64,000 nucleotides of DNA. Source: an uncultured Halieaceae bacterium. GTDB lineage: Bacteria; Pseudomonadota; Gammaproteobacteria; Pseudomonadales; Halieaceae. The position numbers and the translations under genes are program-made. The notes beneath the pieces were generated by a model. It worked only from the letters and a program-made list of their open reading frames with translations. It was not told the DNA's origin and did not search any database. Shown one piece after another: positions 1 to 9,438 of the stretch (position 1 is its first letter; each line of letters begins with the position of its first letter). The stretch is taken from contig CAJXNM010000007.1 of NCBI GenBank assembly GCA_913057135.1, positions 1 through 64,000 on the forward strand, given 5' to 3'.

Positions 1-2
1 CC

Positions 3-563
3 GAGCGTATCGCCCTAGTGGCCCCACACCCCTTGGGCACGCTCAGCTTCACCGACTGCCGTGTACCCGCTAGCCACATGGTCGGCGAAGAGGGTCGAGG
101 TTTCGGTATCGCCATGGCTACCCTAGATGTATTCCGCTCTACCGTCGCCGCTGCCGCCTTGGGCATGGCCCGCCGCGCCCTGGATGAGACCCTGGACTAC
201 ACCGCCAACCGAAATATCTTCGGCGGCACCTTAAGTGATCTACAGTTGGTGCAAGCCAAAATCGGCGATATGGCGCTTGGGGTCGACGCCAGCGCGCTGC
301 TGGTCTATCGCGCCGCTTGGACCAAAGACTGCGCCGCCGATCGGGTAACCCGGGAAGCCGCTATGGCAAAGCTTCACGCCACCGAGACCGCACAACAGGT
401 CATCGATGCATCGGTGCAGCTACACGGGGGCAAAGGGGTGACCAAGGGCTACATTGTGGAGGCGCTGTACCGGGATATTCGAGCCCTGCGTATTTATGAG
501 GGCGCCAGTGAAGTCCAGCAAGTCATTATTGCCCGTCAGACCCAGCTGCAACACGGCGCCTGA
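3..563 (+). CDS. Acyl-CoA dehydrogenase, C-terminal part (5' end outside window)
   Basis: The reading frame is open from the left edge, so the gene starts before the window; the GTG at 18 is internal. The visible 186 residues are the all-alpha C-terminal domain of an FAD-dependent acyl-CoA dehydrogenase, which introduces the alpha,beta double bond into acyl-CoA thioesters. Family landmarks are the APHPLGTL segment, the GEEGRGF turn, the [12 protein letters not shown] helix, the QLHGGKGV motif and the end [15 protein letters not shown], in which the Glu of YEG is at the usual catalytic-base position. Two MaoC-type hydratase genes follow on the same strand, so dehydrogenation and hydration of the same CoA ester are probably coupled. 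The substrate cannot be read from this fragment. Confidence 0.9.
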   Translation, partial: ERIALVAPHPLGTLSFTDCRVPASHMVGEEGRGFGIAMATLDVFRSTVAAAALGMARRALDETLDYTANRNIFGGTLSDLQLVQAKIGDMALGVDASALLVYRAAWTKDCAADRVTREAAMAKLHATETAQQVIDASVQLHGGKGVTKGYIVEALYRDIRALRIYEGASEVQQVIIARQTQLQHGA

Positions 564-671
564 CCCACGGGTAGGGTCAGCACCTTCACGGACACTTTGG
601 GGCAAACGGGCAGCATCCACTGGCGGGTCGTTGTACACTCAAGCGCCGCAAGGCAGAAGAGACAACCACCC

Positions 672-1100
672 GTGACAGTCAAATCGCTAAATAGCGCAAC
701 TATTCCAGTACCTGCCCAGACAATCATTGATTTTGCGCGGCAGTTTGATCCCCAGCCTTACCACTTAGACCCCGAAGCGGGTGCAAACTCAATCTTTGGC
801 GGCTTGTGTGCCAGCGGTTGGCAAGTGGCAGCCTACGCCACACGCCTCTTGGGCGAGGCCCTATTACAGGCCAATATTCCCTTTGTCGACATTACCTCGG
901 TAGATCATATGCGTTGGAAGCGACCAACCTTTGTCGACGACAGTATCCGTGTGGAACTACACGTACTTGATCGCTGTACCGACAGCCCTATCCCACAATG
1001 CGACACCCTGCGCATTGATGCCCGCGTGCTGAATCAAGCTGACGCTGAGGTGGCGCATTTGATGGCAAGCGTCGCCGTAGCCAAGGCGCAAGTGTCATGA
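672..1100 (+). CDS. MaoC-family hydratase with intact Asp/His dyad
   Basis: 142-residue single hot-dog domain of the MaoC/R-specific enoyl-CoA hydratase family. The hydratase signature is complete: FARQFDPQPYHLDPEA followed by FGGLCASGW, with the Asp of FD and the His of YH as the expected catalytic pair. I chose the GTG at 672: a GAAGAG stretch lies about 10 bases upstream, and residues encoded before it (from an ATG-like start at 597) do not resemble the family. The last four bases overlap the start of the next gene (ATGA), indicating translational coupling. With its neighbour, which lacks the dyad, it probably forms a heteromeric hydratase in which this is the active subunit (inference). 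Confidence 0.85.
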   Translation: MTVKSLNSATIPVPAQTIIDFARQFDPQPYHLDPEAGANSIFGGLCASGWQVAAYATRLLGEALLQANIPFVDITSVDHMRWKRPTFVDDSIRVELHVLDRCTDSPIPQCDTLRIDARVLNQADAEVAHLMASVAVAKAQVS

Positions 1101-1582
1101 GTTTGGTCTTACGCAACCGTTGGTTTGAAGATCTGCCCGTGGGTGAATTCCACGTCTTTGGCAGCCACACCTTCAGCGAATTAGAAATGGTGGAGTTTGC
1201 TCGGGAGTACGCACCACGCCCTGAGTTCACCGACCCCGAAGCTGCCCGCCAAGGGCGTTGGGGTGGACTGGTGGCCACCCCCTGGCACGTCACCGCCATG
1301 TGGATGCGCATGATGGTGAATTACATGGAAGTATACGCACAGGGCGTTAATGACGGACGACGCAATGGCGCCGGTGTCGGGGTGCAACAGTTAAAGTGGT
1401 TGGAGCCCGTGCGACCAGGGCACACCCTTACCTACACCTACGAGATCATCAGTAAGTCCGATAAGGTTGTGCGCGACCGCTGGGGCATTATTCGCAGCCG
1501 CAACGAGGCCTTCAATCAATACGGCAACAAAGTTATGACCTTCGAGATCGACATTCTCGCAGAGCGCGGTGCTGCCCAGTAG
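1097..1582 (+). CDS. MaoC-like protein lacking the catalytic Asp/His dyad
   Basis: 161-residue MaoC/hot-dog protein. The segment aligned with the active hydratase signature reads EYAPRPEFTDPEA, so the positions of the catalytic Asp and His are Ala and Phe; the following GGLVATPWH keeps the fold pattern. It overlaps the upstream MaoC gene by four bases. Heteromeric MaoC hydratases in which only one partner keeps the dyad are known from bacterial steroid side-chain degradation (ChsH1/ChsH2), and this pair has the same look. Its role would be structural or substrate binding. Alternatively it could act alone on a substrate with different chemistry. A 95-base gap without a clear promoter precedes the RND permease gene. 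Confidence 0.8.
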   Translation: MSLVLRNRWFEDLPVGEFHVFGSHTFSELEMVEFAREYAPRPEFTDPEAARQGRWGGLVATPWHVTAMWMRMMVNYMEVYAQGVNDGRRNGAGVGVQQLKWLEPVRPGHTLTYTYEIISKSDKVVRDRWGIIRSRNEAFNQYGNKVMTFEIDILAERGAAQ

Positions 1583-1677
1583 CTCGCTGGATTTGGCTAC
1601 TAACAAGTCTTTTCCCGACGCACGCATTTGATAAACAGATAAGGTAAACTCCCGCCACTTGATCGGGAAAGTGGCAA

Positions 1678-4600
1678 ATGAAAAACGTCTTTGATGCCAT
1701 CATGTCTTCTGTTCTTGCGGGCGGATTGCCCCGCTTGATCTTTTTTGCAGGCATCCTGACAGGTTTGTTGGCCCTTCAATACACGCCCCGTGAGGAAGAA
1801 CCACAGATCGTCGTACCGATGATCGATGTACTGGTCACCACACCCGGTTTAAGCGCTGAACAGACAGAGCGCCAAGTCACCATCCCCCTCGAACGGCTAC
1901 TGGCAGAGATCAAGGGTGTCGAGAACATTTACTCGACGTCATCAACCGGTGCTGCCAGTGTCACCTTGCGTTTTTATGTCGGCGAGAGCCGAGAGCAAGC
2001 CCTGCTAAATACCTACAACAAGCTGTACGCCAATACAGACCGCATTCCCCCCGTTGTCGCCCAGTGGCAGGTCAAACCCATCGAGGTTGATGATGTACCG
2101 ATATTGGTTTTAGGGCTGTGGAGTGAGGACGCCCAGTACAGTGACTTCGAGCTGCGCCGTATCGCTGATGAATTTGCAACGGCGCTACAAACCGTTGAAG
2201 ACGCTAGTAAAGTCGACGTTGTTGGCGGTCGGCCCCGTCAGGTTACCTTGTACTTAGACCCGGAAGCATTGGCGGGCCGTCGCACATCGACCAGCGATAT
2301 AGTGGCAGCGCTACAGGTATCTAACCTGTTGTTGGACGCCGGCAATTGGGTGGTAAACGATAGCGCCATTATCCTCGAGGCTGGCGATGTCCTGCGCACT
2401 CAGGAAGACCTGGAAAATCTCATTGTCAATGTCATCGATGGTGCACCGGTTTTCTTACGGGACGTTGCGCGTATTGTTGATGGTCCTGCAGAGCCCTTAG
2501 CCTACAGTTGGATCGGGTTTCCGGGTAGCCACCAAGACAACTACCCCATGGTGGCGGTATCCGTCGCTAAAAAGCCGGGGGCCAACGCCGTCGCTGTTGC
2601 TACAGATACCCTCCAATTAATCGATACCCTTCGGGAGCGGCTGCTACCGCCGGGTGTCGATGTTGCGGTATTGCGTGATTACGGCAAAACCGCTGACGAC
2701 AAGGTAAACAACCTTACCCAGTCACTGCTATTTGCCGTGGTAACCGTCGTGGTTTTTATTGCGCTGTTCCTGGGTTGGCGTCCGGGTTTAGTAGTGGGTC
2801 TTGCGGTCCCGGTTTGCTACGGCATTACCTTCGCGCTTGATTATGCGCTGGGATACACCATCAACAGAGTGACTTTATTCGCCCTGATTCTGTCCTTGGG
2901 TCTGTTGGTCGATGATCCCATCACTGGGGTCGACAACATCTCTCGCTTCCTAAAGCAAAAACGCACAAACGCGGCGGAGCAGGTAGCCGATGCGATGCGT
3001 GAGATAGCGGGTCCACTCATTATGTCGACGGTGACCATTGTGCTTGCCTTCATTCCCCTGGCATTTATCAGCGGCATGATGGGCCCGTATATGGCACCCA
3101 TGGCCTTCAACGTACCTGCGGCTGTCATCGCTAGTACCCTGACGGCCTTTTTTGTCACGCCGTGGCTCGCGCTGAAATTACTGGGAAATAGTCAGGCTGA
3201 CATGCCGAGTACCCGAGGCACTGTCAGTGTCTACAGTCGCTTGCTCAAGCCCATAATGGCCAGCCGACGCCGAGCTCATCTGACTTTATTCGTGGTTGTC
3301 CTGTTGTTTTTTGCCGTCTGTCTGTTGCCAGCCATGCGCTGGGTACCGCTTAAGCTTCTGCCTTTCGATAACCGCTCAGAGGTCCAGGTACTGATCGATA
3401 TGCCCGAGGGATCCAGTGTCGAGCGCACGGCAGCGGTGGCCGAATCCGTGGCGCGACAGGTTGCCCGACTCCCCGAAGTAACCACCATCGCAGCGTTTGT
3501 CGGTCAGCCCTCCCCCATGGACTTTAATGGCATGGTACGCCGCTACTATGCACGTCATGCAGCGAATCTTGCCGAACTTCGGGTCGTGTTACTCGACAAG
3601 TCCGAACGCGCCCATCAATCACATAGTGTTGTATTGCGACTGCGCGAACTACTGGCACCGCTGGCGGTAGATGGTATCCATTTGAAAGTGGTAGAAGTGC
3701 CCCCGGGGCCTCCGGTGCTGTCCACGCTCGTGGCCGAAGTGTATGGCGATCTCATCACACCCTACGAGACTCAGCGCCAAGCCGCCGCCCTGGTTGCCAA
3801 GCGGCTACAACGGGAACCTCATGTGGTGGAGGTGGACACCACCCTTGAAGCCCCCTACGAGCGTGTTCGCTTTATCGCTGACAAACAGAAAGCAGCCTTG
3901 TCAGGGGTGTCCACCGATGATGTTGCACGCACTTTGCGCATGACCCAGCAAGGTTTTATCGCAGGTTATTTACAAGCCGAGCATGAACTCCATCCATTAC
4001 CGATAACGGTCAAGTTACCCTTGGCGCTGAAAGATTCAGCCGCCGACCTAGAGCGACTGCTGGTCCGAGGCCGGCCGGGTATTACTAAAACCACGACCGA
4101 GCAGGGACTCGAGAGCGCCGCCCAACCACTGGTGGCGCTGGGGGAATTGGGTCATTTCGAGCGCCAAACAGTAGAACCCGCTATACACAGAAAAGACCTG
4201 CGCCGTGTCGTGTACGTCACGGCAGAATTAAACGGACGCACGCCCGCCGACGTGGTGGCCGATGTACAGGCTGATCTGAACGCCCCCCGAGGCCCCGCCA
4301 ACGACTGGTCAGCGCGCACCTATTTTAAAAGCGGCGGTGACGACGGATGGCAGCTTCCCGTGGGCACATCGGTCAGCTGGACTGGGGAAGGTGAGCTGGA
4401 TATCACCCTTGACGTGTTCCGAGACATGGGGCTGGGCTACCTATTTGCGCTATTGGGTATCTTTGTCGTGCTGCGTCTGCAGACCCGTTCGGTCGGTTTA
4501 TCCCTCATTATTATGTCCGCCATCCCACTCACTGTGATTGGCATCCTGCCGGGCTTTTGGCTTATGAATCAGCTGGGTGAGCGAACAGTAGCTGGAGCAC

Positions 4601-4974
4601 CCGACCCAGTACTGTTCACCGCCACTGCCATGATAGGGATGATCGCCCTGGCGGGTATCGTCGTACGCAATTCACTCATTCTCGTCGAGTTCATACAGCG
4701 CGCGCGAAATACGGGCTCGACGGTCACTGCCGCAGTGCTTGAGGCCGGTGCAGTTCGCATGCGTCCCGTGTTACTCACCGCTGGCACAACCCTACTGGGC
4801 AATCTGGTTATTACATTGGATCCGGTTTTTAACGGACTGGCTCTGGCCATTATTTTTGGCATTGTGGCCTCGACGCTGTTCAGCCTTGTGGTGGTACCAC
4901 TGGTGTACTGGTTGGTATTTGCGCCGGCTGCAGAAATTGACGGTGTGTCGACACCAGAGGAGTTAACCCTATGA
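1678..4974 (+). CDS. RND-family efflux permease
   Basis: 1098 residues, the usual size for an AcrB/HAE-type inner-membrane proton-driven pump. There is an N-terminal membrane segment (about 15-35), a large periplasmic loop, a membrane block at about 345-500 with the proton-relay region in TM4 (LLVDDPITGVDN, Asp412/Asp413), a second periplasmic loop and a C-terminal membrane block from about 925. The second position after the Asp pair is occupied by PIT rather than the more frequent AIV. It overlaps the downstream fusion-protein gene by ATGA. The order permease then fusion protein is the reverse of most acrAB operons, and no TolC-type outer-membrane gene is present. The exported compound is unknown; the context suggests protection from a catabolic substrate or intermediate. 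Confidence 0.92.
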   Translation: MKNVFDAIMSSVLAGGLPRLIFFAGILTGLLALQYTPREEEPQIVVPMIDVLVTTPGLSAEQTERQVTIPLERLLAEIKGVENIYSTSSTGAASVTLRFYVGESREQALLNTYNKLYANTDRIPPVVAQWQVKPIEVDDVPILVLGLWSEDAQYSDFELRRIADEFATALQTVEDASKVDVVGGRPRQVTLYLDPEALAGRRTSTSDIVAALQVSNLLLDAGNWVVNDSAIILEAGDVLRTQEDLENLIVNVIDGAPVFLRDVARIVDGPAEPLAYSWIGFPGSHQDNYPMVAVSVAKKPGANAVAVATDTLQLIDTLRERLLPPGVDVAVLRDYGKTADDKVNNLTQSLLFAVVTVVVFIALFLGWRPGLVVGLAVPVCYGITFALDYALGYTINRVTLFALILSLGLLVDDPITGVDNISRFLKQKRTNAAEQVADAMREIAGPLIMSTVTIVLAFIPLAFISGMMGPYMAPMAFNVPAAVIASTLTAFFVTPWLALKLLGNSQADMPSTRGTVSVYSRLLKPIMASRRRAHLTLFVVVLLFFAVCLLPAMRWVPLKLLPFDNRSEVQVLIDMPEGSSVERTAAVAESVARQVARLPEVTTIAAFVGQPSPMDFNGMVRRYYARHAANLAELRVVLLDKSERAHQSHSVVLRLRELLAPLAVDGIHLKVVEVPPGPPVLSTLVAEVYGDLITPYETQRQAAALVAKRLQREPHVVEVDTTLEAPYERVRFIADKQKAALSGVSTDDVARTLRMTQQGFIAGYLQAEHELHPLPITVKLPLALKDSAADLERLLVRGRPGITKTTTEQGLESAAQPLVALGELGHFERQTVEPAIHRKDLRRVVYVTAELNGRTPADVVADVQADLNAPRGPANDWSARTYFKSGGDDGWQLPVGTSVSWTGEGELDITLDVFRDMGLGYLFALLGIFVVLRLQTRSVGLSLIIMSAIPLTVIGILPGFWLMNQLGERTVAGAPDPVLFTATAMIGMIALAGIVVRNSLILVEFIQRARNTGSTVTAAVLEAGAVRMRPVLLTAGTTLLGNLVITLDPVFNGLALAIIFGIVASTLFSLVVVPLVYWLVFAPAAEIDGVSTPEELTL

Positions 4975-6017
4975 AGCGCATGCTGATGACAGTGACAGCA
5001 CTGTTGGGACTGATTGTCATGGTGGCATGGATGGCAGGTTTACTCACACCAAGGGTGGCACCCGGTTTAGACCCCTTACCTGAGCCGGAGCCATCAGTGA
5101 CGGTCACCGTTAAAGCGGTGGCGTATCAGCAACTAGAAAGCGTACCCGCCTCTGTTGAAGCCCGGGAAACCACATTGGTGGCCTCTCGTTTACTGGCGCG
5201 GGTGAATACATTATCTGTTCGAGCTGGTGATCTCGTAGAGCAAGGACAGGTACTAGCGCAACTTGAAGCGAGTGATCTACTCGCCCGTTTGAAGCAGGCG
5301 GAAGAAGCGCTGAACAGCATCAGTGCGCGGGTCGACGAAGCAGCGCTAGCACTCGATCGTGCTGAAAACTTACGCCAACGGCAGCTTATCGCTCAAGCAG
5401 ATCTAGACACTGCCAGAGCGAATGCGGCAGCGCTGGAGGCACAGCGCCGCGCAGCCGAGCAAGGTATCCAAGAGGCCAAGACCGCGCTTTCATGGTCGAC
5501 GATTGTGGCCCCCATCGCCGGACGTGTGGTTGAGCGCATGGTAGAGCCCGGCGACACCGTCAATCCCGGTCAACCGCTGGTGTCACTCTACAATCCGAGT
5601 ACCTTGAGAGTGGAAGCATGGGTGCGCGAGACCTTGGCTGTAGGTTTAGCCCCAGGGCAGATGTTATCAGTGTCAGTACCTACGCTTAACGCCACAACCG
5701 ATGCCAATATCGAAGAAATTGTGCCCGCCGCGGACCCAGGCTCCCGTTCCTTCAAAGTGCGTTTACTTATGCCTGTCATCGATGGATTGATGCCCGGTAT
5801 GTATGCACGATTGTCGGTGCCCGCAGGCGAGGGAACGTCACTCCGTATTCCCGTGAACTATGTGCGCCGGGTGGGCCAGTTGGAATTGGTGTGGGTCAGA
5901 GGTGACACCGGTGCCGAGCGACGCTTTATTCGAACAGGAAGCATCGTCGGCGATAACGTTGAGGTTGTCAGCGGGTTACGCGCGGACGAAGTGCTACTGC
6001 AGCCGGGGGATGTTTAA
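4971..6017 (+). CDS. RND efflux periplasmic membrane fusion protein
   Basis: 348-residue HlyD/AcrA-like adaptor. It has an N-terminal hydrophobic anchor (about residues 5-25), a lipoyl/barrel-sandwich half ending in LVEQGQVLAQLEASD, a coiled-coil hairpin at about 105-165, the second lipoyl half with WSTIVAPIAGRV and MVEPGDTVNPGQPL, and a beta-barrel domain. It bridges the RND permease to an outer-membrane channel. Translation is coupled to the permease by a four-base overlap. The anchor has no lipobox cysteine, so it is probably membrane-anchored and not a lipoprotein. It ends 61 bases before the convergent amidohydrolase gene. Confidence 0.9.
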   Translation: MKRMLMTVTALLGLIVMVAWMAGLLTPRVAPGLDPLPEPEPSVTVTVKAVAYQQLESVPASVEARETTLVASRLLARVNTLSVRAGDLVEQGQVLAQLEASDLLARLKQAEEALNSISARVDEAALALDRAENLRQRQLIAQADLDTARANAAALEAQRRAAEQGIQEAKTALSWSTIVAPIAGRVVERMVEPGDTVNPGQPLVSLYNPSTLRVEAWVRETLAVGLAPGQMLSVSVPTLNATTDANIEEIVPAADPGSRSFKVRLLMPVIDGLMPGMYARLSVPAGEGTSLRIPVNYVRRVGQLELVWVRGDTGAERRFIRTGSIVGDNVEVVSGLRADEVLLQPGDV

Positions 6018-6078
6018 CGGGCCCGACTCGGCGATGTACGCATCACAGCACGAAGAGCGTGAGCACCAGGGGGCTTAA

Positions 6079-7839
6079 CTAGTGTCCCGCCCGGTACAAG
6101 CGACCAGGCAGGCGACCGGTGAGTTGATCGTTCATTAACACCGGCTCCCCCGCCACCACAACCGCGCGGTAGCCGGTGGCATCTTGGAGTAAGCGCTGCC
6201 CGCCAGCGGGTAAATCGCGCACCATGCGCGGCGCATGCAGTCGCAAGTTTTCGAGATCGATGACATTGACATTAGCCTTGAGGCAGGGCTTCAAAACGCC
6301 TCGGTCGGCCATACCGCAGTAATCGGCGATATCCGAGGTGAGTCGGCGCACCGCTTCGGGTACCGACAGGCGCTGGCCCTGTTTTCGATCTCGGGTCCAG
6401 TAACTCAACAAATAGGTGGGGAAGCTTGAATCGCAAATAGTGCCCACATGAGCGCCACCATCGGATAACCCCATAATGGCTTGAGGGTGGGTCATCATGG
6501 TATACACCGCATCGAAGTTCATATCGGTGTAGTTGTAAATGGGGAAATACAATAGTGCCTTGCCTTCGTCCTCAAGCAGCAAGTCGTACATCATCTCGAG
6601 AGCACTGACACCCCGGACCTGGGCCATACTCAACACGGAATCTTCGGCAGATTGCTCGTACCGCGGGTTGTCACCTAGCAGGAACGTCTTTCCTGCCACG
6701 TAATCCATAGCGGCCATTAAAGCATCGACGATGGGGGGCACCGGTGTGCCATCGCCGGCCAAAGGCTCGGACGACTCGGATAATAGCTGGGCTTTGAAGG
6801 CGGGATCACGCATCTGGGCCACGCGCTCCGACAGGGGCAAGTGACAAATACGTTTGTAACTAGGGAAGCCAATGAAGGGATGAAACGTGCACTGCAGCCC
6901 CGTGGTTACACCAATGCCCCGAGGCGCCGTCTGCAGACGCATATCGATCCCCTGAGACTTAGCGTGTTCCGCTCGATGAATAATGCGCCGCCACTGATCC
7001 GGAGCAAAATCTCGCTGCATAAGCGACAGGGAAAACGGACGCCCACCACTGGCTCTCGCAAAAGACTCAAGCAGATCGAACTCCCGCTCGAAGGCATCAC
7101 CAGCGCGTTCCAAATCGAAGTCATTCACCGCCTGCAGCACACCATGATTGAGGCCCTGAAATGCTTCGGCGATACCTACAAGCTCTGCCGCCGACGCCTC
7201 CGAAGCAGGCGTCCATGCTCCGTCGGCACTTCGGTGCACGTCAGACCGACCGGTGGAGAAGCCAATAGCACCGGCCTCAAGGGCCTCTCGGGTCAATCGT
7301 CGCATCGCGGCAATATCGTCGTCTGTGGCCTGCTGCTCGGCCACAGCGCGATCACCCATGACATACACCCGAAGAGCATCGTGGGTGACTTGTACCGCAA
7401 AATCGATGGTATGAGGCTTGGCATCGAGCGCAGTCATGAACTCGGGTAAGGTTTCCCAATCCCAAGCGATGCCCTCGGATAAGGCACTACCGGGAATATC
7501 TTCGACACCTTCCATTAAGCGAATGAGTTGCTCTCGGTCACTGGGACGAACCGGCGCAAAACCGACACCGCAATTGCCCATGACGACGGTGCTGACCCCA
7601 TGATTGATGCTGGGCTGGAAATCACTATCCCAAGAGGCCTGACCGTCGTAGTGTGTATGCAGGTCGATAAAGCCAGGTGTCACCGCCATGCCACTTGCGT
7701 CAATGGTTTCTTTGGCACTGCCTGTCACTGCGCCTACTGCCACGATCATCCCATCTTTGATGGCAATGTCGGCCTGTATGGGGTCGGCGCCCGTGCCGTC
7801 GTATACCGTGCCGTTGCAAATACACAGATCGTAGTTCAC
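6079..7839 (-). CDS. D-aminoacylase-type amidohydrolase
   Basis: 586-residue metal-dependent amidohydrolase of the N-acyl-D-amino-acid deacylase/dihydroorotase-like superfamily. The N-terminal beta domain begins YDLCICNGTVYDGTGADP; the first metal site is GFIDLHTHYDGQ; GNCGVGFAP and the late SDGGAHVGTICDSS are typical of this group and contribute metal and substrate residues. I place the start at GTG 7839, which has a GAGGAG ribosome site at good distance; 29 additional upstream codons are open but do not resemble the family. It follows iorB on the same strand after 126 bases and may be cotranscribed with iorAB. It would hydrolyse a C-N bond (amide, cyclic imide or similar); the exact substrate is unknown. 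Confidence 0.85.
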   Translation of the reverse strand: MNYDLCICNGTVYDGTGADPIQADIAIKDGMIVAVGAVTGSAKETIDASGMAVTPGFIDLHTHYDGQASWDSDFQPSINHGVSTVVMGNCGVGFAPVRPSDREQLIRLMEGVEDIPGSALSEGIAWDWETLPEFMTALDAKPHTIDFAVQVTHDALRVYVMGDRAVAEQQATDDDIAAMRRLTREALEAGAIGFSTGRSDVHRSADGAWTPASEASAAELVGIAEAFQGLNHGVLQAVNDFDLERAGDAFEREFDLLESFARASGGRPFSLSLMQRDFAPDQWRRIIHRAEHAKSQGIDMRLQTAPRGIGVTTGLQCTFHPFIGFPSYKRICHLPLSERVAQMRDPAFKAQLLSESSEPLAGDGTPVPPIVDALMAAMDYVAGKTFLLGDNPRYEQSAEDSVLSMAQVRGVSALEMMYDLLLEDEGKALLYFPIYNYTDMNFDAVYTMMTHPQAIMGLSDGGAHVGTICDSSFPTYLLSYWTRDRKQGQRLSVPEAVRRLTSDIADYCGMADRGVLKPCLKANVNVIDLENLRLHAPRMVRDLPAGGQRLLQDATGYRAVVVAGEPVLMNDQLTGRLPGRLYRAGH

Positions 7840-7965
7840 CCCTTGCGCTCCTCTGTCGTGAAAGACTTTTTTATTCTGAACAACGCTACACCCGTGCAGT
7901 TTGCGCAAAATAGTGTCCGCCGCCAAGGGCTAGTGACAGTGACCATCAAACAGGGCTATTTGGGT

Positions 7966-9438
7966 TTATCCCAGCGCGGCGATGGCCTCGTCAAAGGGTG
8001 CTGACTCTTCACCGATCATGGCCGTCTCATTTAAGCGACGCACTGCCGCAGCGTCAGCGGCGATGCCAGTTTCCACCGCATCAATAATGGCCATCAAGCG
8101 GGAGGTAGTTCGATAACGGGTAGCACCATAGCCCTTCACCATCCGACCACAATCTGCCAGCGCACGGGCCATGTCAGTGTTCGTTTGTGAACAGACCGCA
8201 TCAAACCATCGATCGATCATTGCCCGCTCTTCGGCGTAGCCAAAACTACCCCGGCGCCAGCGACGCAAGCTGGCAAGTCCCCGCAGTACGAGCTGAACAA
8301 GAATGGTGTCGGTACGTAATTTACGTGGACCCAGGACGTAACCCAGCGCACGGCGAGCTGTCGCCGATGCCAGCAAGCGCTCTCCCAGTGATTTCGGGAG
8401 TAGCGCAGCCACCTCCTCTACCCGCGGGTGAAAAAATTCGGTGACCTGCAAGGGCTGATCGACACCCGCCCTAACCTCGGCTCTTATCGATGACTCACGC
8501 TCGGGGCGTAACTTCAGCTGCGCCACCCGAGGTATGTCCTCGTAAGCCAGCCACAACGCCAGCCAACGGGCAGTTTCACGGGTCAGATAATAGTCATCAG
8601 TACCCTCATCTCGGGCCAGTAATTGCTCGAGTTGGGTTAGGTAATCGGTGGCGTAGTGCACATCTTGATAGGCAACGAGGCGCTGCGCGGCGTGAAAAAG
8701 TACCTCGTGGCAACTGCTCGGGAAGCCAGCAATACGGGGTATCAAAACCCGACCAATGGCCGTGGTGGGGGAAGGCAATACAAAGCCCGCAGCAGGCTCC
8801 ACAAGCTTTGCACCGCCGCCCGCGGCGGCCTGATAGCACTCTTCGAAGGCTTTGCGATTCGCGTCGGCACCTTTACCCCCGGCGATGACCTCGACAAATA
8901 CCTCTTTGGTAAAGGGCAGTACCTGAGCGCCGGCGATGGCACCTAACAGGGCGGCCGAAATAACCGTGCCGCAGCGCTGAACCACCTCGAGCATATCGAA
9001 GTGAATAAAACGCTGGGCGTAGCGACTGCAAAGCTCAGTAATGACTACTGGATCGGCGGTACCGTCGGTGGTGGCACTTTTCTCAGTGATGCCGTAAACC
9101 CGATGATCCGAGCTGATCAAGGTGGTTTTATCGGGGCTAATGAAACCGCGACTCAGCATACGACCTGCTTCGGCAATTTCTGACGTCACAGCAATATCGA
9201 TATCACCCTGAGCAGGAAACAGCGACATCACCGGCGCAGGTGCATCGGCATTGCGTTTAAAAAACTCCAGGTAGTAAATGGTTGCACCTGTGCGCTGGGC
9301 AACCCCGGCCAGAGACGTGCTTTGGGCCTGCCAACCGCTGCGATCAGCCGCCTCAATAAGCCAGTTGGTCAAGACGCCACCGCCCTCACCACCCAGTGCG
9401 GCGATGAGTAGATTAATTGTGTGTCCCGAGTCCGTCAT
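7966..9438 (-). CDS. Indolepyruvate:ferredoxin oxidoreductase-type beta subunit
   Basis: 490 residues. The first roughly 200 form a 2-oxoacid:acceptor oxidoreductase gamma-type domain with the nucleotide-like loop GGEGGGVLTNW and the QSTSLAGVAQRTGAT segment characteristic of IorB. The remaining roughly 290 residues are an extension (DUF6537-type helical domain) found in long aerobic IorB homologues and absent from the archaeal enzyme. The gene starts within the stop codon of the alpha-subunit gene (four-base overlap). Together the two should convert a 2-oxoacid plus CoA to acyl-CoA, CO2 and reduced ferredoxin. The true substrate here could be an aryl pyruvate or another 2-oxoacid. Confidence 0.85.
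   Translation of the reverse strand: MTDSGHTINLLIAALGGEGGGVLTNWLIEAADRSGWQAQSTSLAGVAQRTGATIYYLEFFKRNADAPAPVMSLFPAQGDIDIAVTSEIAEAGRMLSRGFISPDKTTLISSDHRVYGITEKSATTDGTADPVVITELCSRYAQRFIHFDMLEVVQRCGTVISAALLGAIAGAQVLPFTKEVFVEVIAGGKGADANRKAFEECYQAAAGGGAKLVEPAAGFVLPSPTTAIGRVLIPRIAGFPSSCHEVLFHAAQRLVAYQDVHYATDYLTQLEQLLARDEGTDDYYLTRETARWLALWLAYEDIPRVAQLKLRPERESSIRAEVRAGVDQPLQVTEFFHPRVEEVAALLPKSLGERLLASATARRALGYVLGPRKLRTDTILVQLVLRGLASLRRWRRGSFGYAEERAMIDRWFDAVCSQTNTDMARALADCGRMVKGYGATRYRTTSRLMAIIDAVETGIAADAAAVRRLNETAMIGEESAPFDEAIAALG

Noticed and set aside
6018..6078. Bidirectional terminator between the fusion-protein and amidohydrolase genes
   Set aside because: No stable stem with a T-run was found in the 61-base convergent gap.
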